64,000 bases of DNA from Pseudomonas chlororaphis (GTDB taxonomy: Bacteria > Pseudomonadota > Gammaproteobacteria > Pseudomonadales > Pseudomonadaceae): positions 434,001 to 498,000 of the forward strand of contig NZ_MOAL01000003.1 of NCBI RefSeq assembly GCF_003731765.1, read 5' to 3'. Below are positions 27,206 through 36,061 of the stretch, one piece after another (positions within the stretch are counted from its first letter, which is position 1; every line of letters begins with the position of its first letter). The notes below the pieces were generated by a model. That model made no database searches, was not told the origin of the DNA, and was given only the letters and a program-made list of their open reading frames with translations. Position numbers and translations under genes: made by a program.

Positions 27206-27307
27206 GCGGTTTTAATTCTTCACACAGCTGGCTGAAGCCATTGAACTAGGCGGCGCCAACCCTGTGTTAATATCGCGCCCCTGTTCATTTTGTATGTGGG
27301 TTGCTCC

Positions 27308-28732
27308 ATGAAGTTGTCCATGCCGCGATTCGATCAAGCCCCTGTCTTGGTGGTCGGCGATGTCATGCTCGACCGTTACTGGCATGGTGGTACCTCACGG
27401 ATTTCCCCTGAGGCGCCGGTGCCGGTGGTCAAGGTCGAGCAAATCGAGGACCGCCCCGGCGGTGCCGCCAACGTTGCCCTGAACATCGCCGCCCTCGGTG
27501 CACCTGCCTCATTGGTGGGCGTGACCGGTGACGATGAAGCGGCTGAAAGCCTGACCAACAGCCTCCACGGCGCTGGTGTACGGGCTATTTTCCAGCGCAT
27601 CGCCCATCAGCCGACCATCGTCAAGCTGCGGGTCATGAGTCGTCACCAGCAACTGCTGCGAATTGATTTCGAAGAGCCGTTCGCCACTGACGCCCTGGCC
27701 CTGGCCACTGAAGTCGACGCGTTGCTCGAGGGGGTCAAGGTGCTGGTGTTGTCGGACTACGGCAAAGGCGCCCTGAAGAACCATCAGGTCCTGATCCAGG
27801 CCGCCCGCAACCGCGGTATTCCGGTGCTGGCGGACCCCAAGGGCAAGGATTTCTCCATCTACCGTGGCGCCAGCCTGATCACCCCTAACCTAAGCGAGTT
27901 CGAAACCATCGTTGGTGGTTGTGCCGACGAGCACGAACTGGTGAGCAAGGGTGCAACGCTGATGCACGACCTGGAATTGGGTGCCTTGCTGGTGACCCGT
28001 GGCGAGCACGGCATGACCCTGCTGCGCCCCGATCATCCGGCCCTGCATTTGCCGGCGCGGGCCCGTGAAGTGTTCGACGTCACCGGTGCCGGCGATACCG
28101 TCATCTCGACCCTGGCTGCGGCCATTGCGGCTGGCGAAGAGCTGCCCCACGCGGTGGCCCTGGCCAATCTGGCGGCGGGCATTGTGGTGGGCAAACTCGG
28201 TACTGCGGCGATCAGCGCCCCGGAGCTGCGTCGTGCCATCCAGCGTGAGGAAGGTTCCGAGCGTGGTGTGCTGAGCCTCGACCAGTTGTTGCTGGCGATC
28301 GACGATGCCCGTGCGCACAACGAGAAGATTGTCTTCACCAACGGCTGTTTCGACATTCTCCATGCCGGCCACGTGACCTACTTGGAGCAGGCGCGTGCCC
28401 AGGGCGATCGCCTGATCGTGGCGATCAACGACGATGCGTCGGTCAGCCGCCTGAAAGGGCCGGGTCGACCGATCAACAGCGTTGACCGGCGCATGGCTGT
28501 GCTGGCGGGTTTGGGCGCGGTGGATTGGGTGATCAGCTTCCCTGAAGGCACCCCGGAAAACCTGCTGAGCCAGGTCAAGCCCGATGTGCTGGTCAAGGGC
28601 GGTGACTACGGTATCGACCAAGTGGTCGGCGCCGATATCGTCAAGGCCTACGGCGGCACGGTGAAGGTCTTGGGGCTGGTGGAAAACAGCTCGACCACCG
28701 CCATCGTCGAGAAAATCCGCAAATCGGAGTAA
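27308..28732 (+). CDS. hldE: Bifunctional heptose 7-phosphate kinase/heptose 1-phosphate adenylyltransferase
   Basis: Makes ADP-glycero-manno-heptose for WaaC and WaaF. 474 residues from the ATG at 27308. The N-terminal ribokinase-like kinase opens PVLVVGDVMLDRYWHG and has the anion-hole DVTGAGDTV near 260. The C-terminal nucleotidyltransferase has TNGCFDILHAGH near 350. Length matches P. aeruginosa HldE. It starts 102 bases after cysC. A TTGAAC at 27241 and TAATAT at 27268 are present but 21 bases apart, so its own promoter is uncertain. Confidence 0.96.
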   Translation: MKLSMPRFDQAPVLVVGDVMLDRYWHGGTSRISPEAPVPVVKVEQIEDRPGGAANVALNIAALGAPASLVGVTGDDEAAESLTNSLHGAGVRAIFQRIAHQPTIVKLRVMSRHQQLLRIDFEEPFATDALALATEVDALLEGVKVLVLSDYGKGALKNHQVLIQAARNRGIPVLADPKGKDFSIYRGASLITPNLSEFETIVGGCADEHELVSKGATLMHDLELGALLVTRGEHGMTLLRPDHPALHLPARAREVFDVTGAGDTVISTLAAAIAAGEELPHAVALANLAAGIVVGKLGTAAISAPELRRAIQREEGSERGVLSLDQLLLAIDDARAHNEKIVFTNGCFDILHAGHVTYLEQARAQGDRLIVAINDDASVSRLKGPGRPINSVDRRMAVLAGLGAVDWVISFPEGTPENLLSQVKPDVLVKGGDYGIDQVVGADIVKAYGGTVKVLGLVENSSTTAIVEKIRKSE

Positions 28733-28747
28733 GGCCTGCCGGGTATT

Positions 28748-28773
28748 GGCGTGTTCCCGCAGGGGAACACGCC
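28748..28773. terminator. Hairpin between hldE and the convergent gene
   Basis: GGCGTGTTCCC, loop GCAG, GGGAACACGCC: a perfect 11-bp stem in the 51-base gap between two convergent stops. No T run on either side, so it may act as a transcript-end stabiliser as much as a terminator. Confidence 0.5.
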
Positions 28774-28783
28774 GCCTGTGGAT

Positions 28784-29755
28784 TCAGCGTTGCTGGCTGG
28801 CCTTCGCGGGCACGATCTTGCGCAAGATCTGCCGCGCCTTGCCGGTCAAACGCTTGAGTTTCGAGTCCTTTTCCGGCGCACTCAGGCCACGCTGCCTGAG
28901 CCAGTCTTTCCAGCGAATCCGCTCATCACGCACCAGCCAACCATCCTGTTGGGCGAAGCTTTCTGCCAGGTACAAACCGCGAGTGCTGGCCGGGTGCAGG
29001 CGGTCTTTTTTCAGGGTGTAGAGCTCGCCGCAAGGCTGGCCATCCGTCAGCGGCATCAGGTACAGGTCCGGGCGCTTGCGATCCAGGCGTGCAACCAGTT
29101 GGTCGCCTTCCAGGCGTTCGTCGACATGGAACAGGCTCAGGGACTTGGCTTCCTTGGGGACGTCGAGGCGCAAGTCATAAATCAATTGCAATGACGCTGT
29201 GGGCAGGTGGACATAGGCCCGTGGGCGCTCGATCAATTGCAGGTTGGCGCACCGCACCGGGCGCGCCGCGCCAGACAGTGGCGTCAGGCGAAAGGGCAGG
29301 GCTTCGCGGTAATGCAGGGCGCCGGAGTAGGGCGTGGGCAGCCAGGTGTCGTTGAAGCGCCCGCCCAGCCAGCCCTCGGGCGTCTCCAGCAGGCATTCTT
29401 CGGCGATTTCCTGGATGGCCGTGTGCAGCGGCAGGTTCAGTTCCTGGGCCGGTACGTAACCGGAGATCAGCTTGAGCACCACGTCGCCGCGATCCTGGCG
29501 GCGCTGGCGCACCAATACCCAGTAGTCGCGGTTTTGCCAATGCAGGGTCAGGCGCACCGAGACCCCGAGGTTGGCCAGTTCCAGGGCGAAACGCTCGGGA
29601 TCGGGCACGGCCACCGGGCGGCGGCGTTGCAGGGTCTGGGAAAAATTCAGCGGCATCCCGACGCTCTGGTAGCTCAGGCCTTCGGGGGTCGCTTCGACGA
29701 ATAACGGCAGGGTCTTGAAGTTGCTGGGGTTCTTTCTTATCAGCGTTCGCGGCAT
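28784..29755 (-). CDS. Uncharacterised protein with a diverged Nudix-like box
   Basis: 323 residues from the ATG with a perfect AAGGAG site (a longer frame starts 14 codons earlier). It corresponds in position to PAO1 PA4993. No signal peptide, membrane helix or Walker A is visible. Around residues 120-150 the segment GYVPAQE, nine residues, then QEIAEECLL resembles the Nudix box: the QE-x2-EE glutamates are kept, Arg is Gln and the final Gly is Leu. Conserved-looking blocks FNDTWLPTPYSG and YLMPLTDGQPCGELYTLKKD have no function I recognise. It is the last gene of a minus-strand group with redox enzymes. Confidence 0.65.
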   Translation of the reverse strand: MPRTLIRKNPSNFKTLPLFVEATPEGLSYQSVGMPLNFSQTLQRRRPVAVPDPERFALELANLGVSVRLTLHWQNRDYWVLVRQRRQDRGDVVLKLISGYVPAQELNLPLHTAIQEIAEECLLETPEGWLGGRFNDTWLPTPYSGALHYREALPFRLTPLSGAARPVRCANLQLIERPRAYVHLPTASLQLIYDLRLDVPKEAKSLSLFHVDERLEGDQLVARLDRKRPDLYLMPLTDGQPCGELYTLKKDRLHPASTRGLYLAESFAQQDGWLVRDERIRWKDWLRQRGLSAPEKDSKLKRLTGKARQILRKIVPAKASQQR

Positions 29756-29796
29756 GTCGGCTCCTTCTTGCGTCGGGGTCGGCCGCGTCGGCGGCA

Positions 29797-30609
29797 TCAG
29801 TTTTTGCTCAGGACCTGGGCAACGGTCGTCACATTATGGGCCAGGTGCAGGGGGTTGATGGTCCCGACAATAGCACTGGCAACGCCCGGCTGGTCAAACA
29901 ACAACTCGAAGCTGGCGCGGACTGGGTCCACGCCCGGGCTGAGGCACACGTGGCCGCTGGCCAGGGCCTTTTTCACCAGGATGGCTTTGCCGTGGCGCGC
30001 CGCATAATCAATGACCGCCCGCTCGCTTTGTTCGTTCAGATTGTAGGTGACCATGGCGCAGTCGCCTTGCTCCAGTGCCTTGAGGCCGCCTTCGACGGTC
30101 TTGCCGGAAAAGCCGAAGCCACGGATCTTGCCTTCACGCTTGAGCGCCGCCAGGGTCTGGTAGACCTCGCCGTCATCGAGGATCGCCAAGTCATTGCCAT
30201 CGGAGTGCACCAGCACCAGATCGATCACATCGGTTTCCAGGCGTTGCAGGCTGCGTTCCACCGATGCGCGGGTGTGCTGGGCGCTGAAGTCGTGCTGGGA
30301 CAGGCCGTTGCTGAACTCTTCTCCCACCTTGCTGACAATCACCCAGTCCTGGCGCTGGCCACGCAGCAGCGGGCCCAGGCGTTCTTCACTGCGGCCGTAG
30401 GCCGGCGCGGTGTCGATCAGGTTGATGCCCAGGTCGCGGGCCAGCTTGAGCAGCATGCGGGCTTCGTCGTCCCCCGGGATCTGGAAGCCATTGGGGTACT
30501 TGACCCCTTGGTCGCGGCCCAGCTTGACGGTGCCCAGGCCCAGGGGCGACACCTGCAAGCCGGTGTTGCCCAGGGGGCGATGAAGGTCGTGCAGGGTGGC
30601 TTGGCTCAT
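29797..30609 (-). CDS. Aldo/keto reductase
   Basis: 270 residues, compact (beta/alpha)8 AKR. PLGNTGLQVSPLGLGTVKLG opens the barrel. The catalytic tetrad is visible as Asp and Tyr in DTAPAYG, Lys in VSKVG and His in LVHSDGND. A C-terminal NADPH-site region contains IVGTINPLHL. Same position as PAO1 PA4992. Start overlaps the FAD-oxidoreductase stop by 4 bases (ATGA), so the two are co-translated. Substrate unknown; coupling to a flavoenzyme suggests sequential redox steps. Confidence 0.88.
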   Translation of the reverse strand: MSQATLHDLHRPLGNTGLQVSPLGLGTVKLGRDQGVKYPNGFQIPGDDEARMLLKLARDLGINLIDTAPAYGRSEERLGPLLRGQRQDWVIVSKVGEEFSNGLSQHDFSAQHTRASVERSLQRLETDVIDLVLVHSDGNDLAILDDGEVYQTLAALKREGKIRGFGFSGKTVEGGLKALEQGDCAMVTYNLNEQSERAVIDYAARHGKAILVKKALASGHVCLSPGVDPVRASFELLFDQPGVASAIVGTINPLHLAHNVTTVAQVLSKN

Positions 30610-31781
30610 GGCAACAGTTGCTCCCAGGCGGGTTGTGCCACGGGCGGCTTGGGCAGGCTGGGCAAAGTGTGCACAGGGCCAGGCTGGATACCGTCACGGG
30701 CCAGCGCGGCCAACACCCGGTCGGCGAAATCCGGGGCCAGGGCCAGTTTGGTCGGCCAGCCCACCAGCAGGCGATTCTGTTCGGCGAGGAAGGCGTTGTC
30801 CGGCCGGGTCAGGCCCGATTGTGCCGGCTCGGCGCGATCCACCCGCAAGGTGGCCCAGTGCGCCTGGCTCAGGTCGACCCAGGGCAGCAGGTTGCCCAGC
30901 TCTTTTTGCGCGGCCGCGATCTGTGCGGCCGGTTCCCGGGCCACGCCTTCGGCTTCGGCGATGTCGCCACCCAGGTACCAGACCCACTGGCCATCGGCTG
31001 CAGGATGGGTGGTCACGGTGATCCGTGGCTTGGGGCCGCCGCCCAGGCAGTGGGCGTACAGCGGTTTCAGGCTCGGGCCCTTGACCATCACCATGTGCAA
31101 GGGGCGGCGTTGCATGGTCGGCTGGCTCAGGCCCAGGGCGCTGAGCAGTTCGGCGTTGCCGGCACCGGCGCTGAGGACGATGCGCTGGGCCCGGATTTCG
31201 CGCTCATCGACGCGCAGCCCGACCAGTTCGCCCTGCTCCAGCAGCGGCTCGACGTGCTGCCCGGCCAGCAGGCCGTCACCGGCCAGTTGGGCCAGGCGCT
31301 CGATCAGGCTGGGCACGTCCACCACCAGTTCGGCCAAGCGATAGACCTTGCCCTTGAAGCGCTTGTCTTGCAGGGCAGGGGGCAGTTGCTCGCCCTTGAC
31401 CTGATCGACCCGGCCGCGCACCGCCTTGCTGGCGAAGAAGCTGGTGAGGTTGCCGGCCAGGGTGCCCGGGGACCAGAGGTAGTGGGCTTCCGAGAGCAGG
31501 CGCACGCTGGACAGGTCCAGTTCGCCATTGCCAGCCAGGGCCTCGCGCCAGCGGCGAGGCATGTCGGCGATGGCTTCCGAGGCGCCGGTCAGGGCACCGT
31601 GCAGGGCGTATTTGGCGCCGCCGTGGATGATGCCCTGGGATTTCACACTCTGCCCGCCGCCGAGGCTGGCACTTTCCACCAGCACAGTGGAAAAGCCCTG
31701 GCGACGCAGGCGCGCGTTGAGCCAGAGCCCGGCGACGCCAGCGCCGACAATCAGCACGTCGGTGGAAATAGCGGATGGCAT
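30606..31781 (-). CDS. FAD-dependent oxidoreductase (DAO family)
   Basis: 391 residues from the ATG complement at 31779-31781. Dinucleotide-binding VLIVGAGVAGLWLNARLRRQ at the N-terminus, then SQGIIHGGAKYAL, which resembles the glycerol 3-phosphate/D-amino acid oxidase family. IVLSAGAGNAELL (around 210) completes the FAD domain. The PAO1 counterpart PA4991 has, as I recall, a solved structure but no assigned substrate. Forms an operon with the aldo/keto reductase (4-base overlap). The upstream SMR gene is 89 bases away, across a repeat hairpin. Confidence 0.88.
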   Translation of the reverse strand: MPSAISTDVLIVGAGVAGLWLNARLRRQGFSTVLVESASLGGGQSVKSQGIIHGGAKYALHGALTGASEAIADMPRRWREALAGNGELDLSSVRLLSEAHYLWSPGTLAGNLTSFFASKAVRGRVDQVKGEQLPPALQDKRFKGKVYRLAELVVDVPSLIERLAQLAGDGLLAGQHVEPLLEQGELVGLRVDEREIRAQRIVLSAGAGNAELLSALGLSQPTMQRRPLHMVMVKGPSLKPLYAHCLGGGPKPRITVTTHPAADGQWVWYLGGDIAEAEGVAREPAAQIAAAQKELGNLLPWVDLSQAHWATLRVDRAEPAQSGLTRPDNAFLAEQNRLLVGWPTKLALAPDFADRVLAALARDGIQPGPVHTLPSLPKPPVAQPAWEQLLP

Positions 31782-31807
31782 GCAGCGACCTCGGGAAATA
31801 AAACGAA

Positions 31808-31863
31808 GCGGCAAGTTTCAAGCTTCAAGCCACAAGCTGCAAGCGTGGCGCTTTTCTTGCCGC
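31808..31863. repeat. Palindromic intergenic repeat, GCTTCAAGC family (copy 1)
   Basis: Outer arms GCGGCAAG (31808-31815) and CTTGCCGC (31856-31863) enclose TTTCAAGCTTCAAGC, CACAAGCTGCAAGC and GCGTGGCGCTTTTCTTG. It lies between the SMR and FAD genes. A T run follows on the plus strand. Words are shared with the element at 38369-38431, so it is a dispersed repeat, perhaps also acting as a terminator for the SMR transcript. Confidence 0.6.
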
Positions 31864-31869
31864 TGTTTT

Positions 31870-32202
31870 TCAGTGCCCGGCGGTTTTCGAAAACAACTGG
31901 ATTACCACCACCCCCAGGACGATCAGGGCCATGCCGAGCATGGCCGGGATGTCGAGCTTCTGCCCGTAGAGGAACAGCGCGGCGATGCTGACCATGACAA
32001 TGCCCATGCCGGCCCAGACCGCGTAGGCCACGCCCACTGGCACCGTGCGCACCACCAGGGTCAGCATCCAGAAGGCGATGCCGTAGCCGACGATGATCAG
32101 CAGCAGGGGAATCGGGGTGCTCAGGCCCTTGACCGCTTTCATCGAAACAGTGGCGATCACTTCGGCGCAGATGGCGATGGCCAGGTAGTAGTAAGCGTTC
32201 AT
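31870..32202 (-). CDS. Small multidrug resistance (SMR) transporter
   Basis: 110 residues from the ATG with AGGAA upstream; the usual SMR length. Four hydrophobic helices. The essential membrane glutamate is at position 14 (ICAEVIATV), as in EmrE. GVAYAVWAGMGIV in helix 3 is the SMR signature. Could export quaternary cations or guanidinium-like compounds. Position matches PAO1 PA4990, an emrE-type gene. Divergent from a LysR regulator with a palindrome between them, so probably controlled by it. Confidence 0.9.
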   Translation of the reverse strand: MNAYYYLAIAICAEVIATVSMKAVKGLSTPIPLLLIIVGYGIAFWMLTLVVRTVPVGVAYAVWAGMGIVMVSIAALFLYGQKLDIPAMLGMALIVLGVVVIQLFSKTAGH

Positions 32203-32276
32203 GGGGGTGTTCCTCGTGTAGATGCGGCGTTCTGAGGTGCGCATTCTAGGGCGAACACAGATGGGGTAAAGTCATT

Positions 32277-32299
32277 ACCTATCTGAATGGGAGATAGGT
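32277..32299. promoter_or_regulatory. Palindromic operator between SMR and lysR genes
   Basis: ACCTATCT, seven bases GAATGGG, AGATAGGT: a perfect 8-bp inverted repeat with T-N11-A-type geometry. It ends six bases before the lysR ATG and 75 bases upstream of the SMR start. Location suggests LysR autoregulation plus control of the divergent operon. Confidence 0.6.
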
Positions 32300-32305
32300 T
32301 GAACC

Positions 32306-33196
32306 ATGAGCGTGCAATGGAACCTGGAGCAAATGCGCTTGTTCGTCAGCGTGGCCGAGCAGCGTTCGTTTTCCGCTGTGGCGCGTCAGCAGCGCAAGGC
32401 CCAGTCGGCGGTCAGCAGTTCGATTGCCCTGCTGGAGGAAGACCTGGGCGTCAGCCTGTTCGAGCGTAGCAGCGGGCGCCAGCCCCGGCTTACCGAAGCC
32501 GGCAGCGCCCTGTTGCAGGAGGCCCGGGAAATATTGCGCCAATGCGATCGTCTCAACGGCCGGGCGCTGGCCATGATGCGCGGCCAGGAAGCCCGCTTGC
32601 GCCTGGCCCAGGACGAGGCGATGCCGTTTCAGCCGGTGCTCGACAGCCTGGAAGCCTTGGCCGAGGAATTCCCCAGCCTGGAAGTGCAACTGGCCAGTGC
32701 GGCCCAGGGCGATGTGGCGCGCAAGCTTCTGGAGCGGCGCGCTGACCTGGGCTTGCTGTTTCACCATGAGCACATGCCCGAGGCCTTGGAGCGCCAGGCG
32801 TTGGGTAGCGTCGAGATGGTCACGGTGTGCGCGGTGGGCCATCCCCTGGCCCATGAACAGCGTGTCGATCGCCAACTCTTGGCGCGCCACCGGCAGTTGT
32901 TGATTTCACCCTTGACCAGCGGCTACCCCGGCGGCGAAGCGATCAGCCCCCAGGTGTGGCGCGCCGACAGTTTCTACGTCATGGCCGAGTGGCTGATGCG
33001 GGGCCTGGGCTGGGCCTGGCTGCCGCGGCACGTGGTGCAGTACCCGGCCTATCAGCACCAGATGGTGGAGCTGGTCAGTGAATGGACCCCGCCGGCGCTG
33101 GTGGTGGAGTTGGTCTGGCGCCGAGACGAGCCCCTTGGCCTGGCTGCCCGTTGGCTGGCGCAACGTTTTGCCGTGCACTTGAAGGCGATTGGCTAA
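32306..33196 (+). CDS. LysR-family transcriptional regulator
   Basis: 296 residues. The N-terminal winged helix reads MRLFVSVAEQRSFSAVARQQ, then AVSSSIALLEEDLGVSLFER, typical of LysR. The C-terminal type-2 periplasmic-binding-like effector domain begins near residue 92. Divergent from the SMR-FAD-AKR-Nudix-like group and next to a palindrome. Corresponds to PAO1 PA4989. The effector is unknown; it most likely regulates the divergent genes and itself. Confidence 0.92.
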   Translation: MSVQWNLEQMRLFVSVAEQRSFSAVARQQRKAQSAVSSSIALLEEDLGVSLFERSSGRQPRLTEAGSALLQEAREILRQCDRLNGRALAMMRGQEARLRLAQDEAMPFQPVLDSLEALAEEFPSLEVQLASAAQGDVARKLLERRADLGLLFHHEHMPEALERQALGSVEMVTVCAVGHPLAHEQRVDRQLLARHRQLLISPLTSGYPGGEAISPQVWRADSFYVMAEWLMRGLGWAWLPRHVVQYPAYQHQMVELVSEWTPPALVVELVWRRDEPLGLAARWLAQRFAVHLKAIG

Positions 33197-33218
33197 AAAA
33201 CCGATAAACTCCGCCGCC

Positions 33219-34502
33219 ATGAATAGAACTCTCTACACCGCGCTGTTTTACCTGGGGCTGCCATTGGTGGCGATTCGGCTGTGGCTGCGGGCGCGCAAGG
33301 CGCCGGCCTATGCCCGGCGGATTGGCGAACGCTTCTCCTTCGGCCTGCCGCCGCTGCAGCCCGGGGGGATCTGGGTGCACGCGGTCTCGGTGGGTGAAAG
33401 CATCGCCGCCGCGCCGATGATCCGTCGGTTGCTGGCCCAGTACCCGCAATGGCCGATCACCGTGACCTGCATGACGCCCACCGGCTCCGAGCGGATCCAG
33501 GCCCTGTTCGGCAATGAACCGCGGATCCAGCACTGCTACCTGCCCTATGACTTGCCGTGCGCTGCCGCGCGGTTTCTGGATCGGCTGCAGCCCCGGCTGG
33601 CGGTCATCATGGAAACCGAATTGTGGCCGAACCATATCCACCAGTGCGCCAAACGCGGGATTCCAGTGGCCCTGGCCAATGCCCGATTGTCTGCACGCTC
33701 AGCCAAGGGCTACGGCCGCTTTGCCCGGTTGACCCGGCCAATGCTTCAGGAAATGAGCCTGTTCGCGGTGCAGACCGAGGCCGAGGCGGAGCGCTTTCGT
33801 GCCCTGGGCGCGCGGCCGGAAACGGTCGAGGTGACCGGCTCGATCAAGTTCGACCTGACCATCGACCCGCAATTGCTGGCACGCGCCGCCGAGTTGCGTC
33901 AGCAATGGGGCGCCCTGGAGCGTCCGGTATGGATCGCCGCCAGCACCCATGACGGCGAAGATGCGGTGGTGCTCGATGCCCATCGTCGTCTGCTGGACAG
34001 TTACCCCAACGCCTTGTTGATTCTGGTGCCGCGTCACCCTGAGCGCTTCGATTCAGTGTTCGAGCTGTGTCGGCAACAGGGCTTTGCCACGGTGCGCCGC
34101 TCCAGCGCCGAACCGGTGGGCAGCCACACCTCGGTGTTGTTGGGCGACACCATGGGCGAGCTGCTGTTTCTGTATGCCTTGGCCGACAGCGCGTTTGTCG
34201 GCGGTAGCCTGGTGCCCAATGGCGGGCACAACCTGCTGGAGCCGGCGGCCCTGGCCAAGCCGGTGCTGAGCGGGCCGCACCTGTTCAACTTCCTGGAAAT
34301 CGCCGCCCTGCTGCGCGAGGCCGGTGCGCTGCAGGAAGTGGAGGACGCCGAAGGCTTGGCGGTGGCGGTGCAGCGGCTGTTCGAGCTGCCGCGGGATGCG
34401 CAGAAAATGGCCGAAGCCGGGCTCAAGGTCATGGCCGCCAACCAGGGGGCATTGCAGCGTTTGCTGGATGGCTTGGGAGGCTTGCTCAAGGCTCGCCCCT
34501 GA
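33219..34502 (+). CDS. waaA: 3-deoxy-D-manno-octulosonic acid (Kdo) transferase
   Basis: Transfers Kdo from CMP-Kdo to lipid IVA, the first core step. 427 residues from the ATG at 33219, giving MNRTLYTALFYLGLPLVAIR, an N-terminal membrane anchor typical of WaaA; a longer frame is rejected. GT30 motifs: ERFSFGLPP, IWVHAVSVGESIAAAPMI with the catalytic Glu, and VGGSLVPNGGHNLLEPAALAKP split across the C-terminal domain (about 325-345). Starts 22 bases after lysR. Ends before a strong bidirectional terminator shared with tolC. Confidence 0.95.
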   Translation: MNRTLYTALFYLGLPLVAIRLWLRARKAPAYARRIGERFSFGLPPLQPGGIWVHAVSVGESIAAAPMIRRLLAQYPQWPITVTCMTPTGSERIQALFGNEPRIQHCYLPYDLPCAAARFLDRLQPRLAVIMETELWPNHIHQCAKRGIPVALANARLSARSAKGYGRFARLTRPMLQEMSLFAVQTEAEAERFRALGARPETVEVTGSIKFDLTIDPQLLARAAELRQQWGALERPVWIAASTHDGEDAVVLDAHRRLLDSYPNALLILVPRHPERFDSVFELCRQQGFATVRRSSAEPVGSHTSVLLGDTMGELLFLYALADSAFVGGSLVPNGGHNLLEPAALAKPVLSGPHLFNFLEIAALLREAGALQEVEDAEGLAVAVQRLFELPRDAQKMAEAGLKVMAANQGALQRLLDGLGGLLKARP

Positions 34503-34529
34503 CGTCACTGCTGGAGGCTGAACGCAAAA

Positions 34530-34567
34530 GGCCGGTGCGATTCCTGTGAATCGCACCGGCCTTTTTT
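34530..34567. terminator. Bidirectional terminator between waaA and tolC
   Basis: GGCCGGTGCGATTC, loop CTGT, GAATCGCACCGGCC: a perfect 14-bp stem with six T after it and AAAA before it, so it works on both strands for the convergent waaA and tolC transcripts. Confidence 0.92.
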
Positions 34568-34586
34568 GTGCCTGTCGCGGCGAGGT

Positions 34587-36023
34587 TCAGCGCGCCTGCA
34601 ATTGCTCTTGGGCCGCTTTGGCCAGGTCCGGCGGCAGGAAGTCGCGGTCAGGGTTGTAGTCGGCTTTCAGGTAGCGCGACAGGTCTTGCAGATCCCCGGG
34701 GTTCAGGGTTCCGGCGGCCTGCTTCAGGCGCAGGTTGTCGAGGATGTAGTCGTAGCGGCTGTTGTTGTAGTTGCGCACCGAGGTGTACAGCTGGCGCTGG
34801 GCATCGAGCACGTCGACGATGTTACGGGTCCCCACCTGATAGCCGATTTCCGTGGCTTCCACGGCGCTCTGGTTGGAGATGATCGACTGGCGCCGCGCCT
34901 GGACCTGCTCGACATCGGTGTTCACCGCGCGGTGCAGGTTGCGGGTGTTTTCCACCACCTGGCGGCGCAGGGATTCACGTTGCTGCTCGGTCTGGCTCAG
35001 GCGTGAGTAGGACTCGCGCACTTGGGAGCTGGTCAGGCCGCCGCTGAAGATCGGGATGTTCAACTGCAAGCCGACGCTGCGCTGTTCGACGTCGCCACCG
35101 TAACGTTGGCCTTGCAGGGCAGGGTCCGGGTTGCTGAAGCCGAAGGCGTCGTTGTCGCCCTTCTTGTACTGCGCCACGGCGTCCAGGGTCGGTGCATGGC
35201 CGGCCTTGCGCTGCTTGAGGGTTTCTTCGGCGGCGCTGACCGCGTAGTTGCTGGCCAGCAGATTGAGGTTCTGCTTGGCGGCGGTGTCGACCCAGGCCTT
35301 GGCGTCGTTCGGTGATGGCGCCAGTACCGGCAGGGTATGGACGATACCCTGGATTGAGTTGTACTGGCGGTTGGTCAGGGTGATCAGGGCTTCGAACGCA
35401 TCGTCCACCTGGCGCTGGGCGAGGATCCGGTTGGCCCGGGCGGTGTCGTAGCTGGCCTGGGATTGCAGGACGTCGGTCTTGTCCGACAGGCCCACGTCGA
35501 AGCGCTCGTTGGACTGGTCCAGCTGTCGTTTGAAGGCCGATTCTTCAGCCTTGGTCGAGGCCAGGTTGTCTTGGGCGCGCAGCACCGCGAAGTAGTTTTC
35601 CGCGCTTTGCAGGATCAGGTTCTGTTCAGTGGCCGAGAGCTGCAGGGCAGCCTGCTCGTTGACGTCCTTGGCGGCCTGCAACTGGAACCAGCGATCGGCG
35701 CGGAACAGTGGCTGGGCCAGGGTCGCCTGGTACACCGTGCCGCTGCGTGTGGAGGTCGCCGAAGGCCGATCGATTTGCGTGCGGGTGTTGTTCAGGTCTG
35801 CACCGGCCGAGAGGTTGGGCAGCAGGCCGGCACGGGCCTGGGGCACCACTTCCTTCTGGGCGCCGTATTGGGCGCGGGCGGCAGCCAGGTCGGCGTTGTT
35901 GTCCACAGCTTCCTGGTAAACGCTGACCAGATCGGTCTTGGTGGTTAAGGGCGCTTCTGCTGCCCAAGCCATTCCATTGGACGCACAAGACACGGCAAGG
36001 GCCAGTGAGAGTTTGCGCAGCAT
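34587..36023 (-). CDS. tolC: TolC-family outer-membrane efflux channel
   Basis: 478 residues. Signal peptide at about 1-21 ending SNGMAWA before AEAPLTTKTD. Two TolC repeats rich in Q, A, L and N; the first begins DLVSVYQEAVDNNADLAAAR and the second GVG-like around residues 215-330. Forms the trimeric outer-membrane duct used by type I secretion and RND efflux. Gene order next to thiC matches PAO1 PA4974 (tolC). AAGGGAT precedes the ATG. A 45-bp structured inverted repeat lies in its 5' leader. Confidence 0.93.
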   Translation of the reverse strand: MLRKLSLALAVSCASNGMAWAAEAPLTTKTDLVSVYQEAVDNNADLAAARAQYGAQKEVVPQARAGLLPNLSAGADLNNTRTQIDRPSATSTRSGTVYQATLAQPLFRADRWFQLQAAKDVNEQAALQLSATEQNLILQSAENYFAVLRAQDNLASTKAEESAFKRQLDQSNERFDVGLSDKTDVLQSQASYDTARANRILAQRQVDDAFEALITLTNRQYNSIQGIVHTLPVLAPSPNDAKAWVDTAAKQNLNLLASNYAVSAAEETLKQRKAGHAPTLDAVAQYKKGDNDAFGFSNPDPALQGQRYGGDVEQRSVGLQLNIPIFSGGLTSSQVRESYSRLSQTEQQRESLRRQVVENTRNLHRAVNTDVEQVQARRQSIISNQSAVEATEIGYQVGTRNIVDVLDAQRQLYTSVRNYNNSRYDYILDNLRLKQAAGTLNPGDLQDLSRYLKADYNPDRDFLPPDLAKAAQEQLQAR

Positions 36024-36061
36024 GAGGCGATCCCTTGAGTAATATTACGAGGATAATTCAG

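Noticed and set aside
27241..27273. hldE promoter TTGAAC and TAATAT
   Set aside because: The 21-base spacer is too long for a normal sigma70 promoter.
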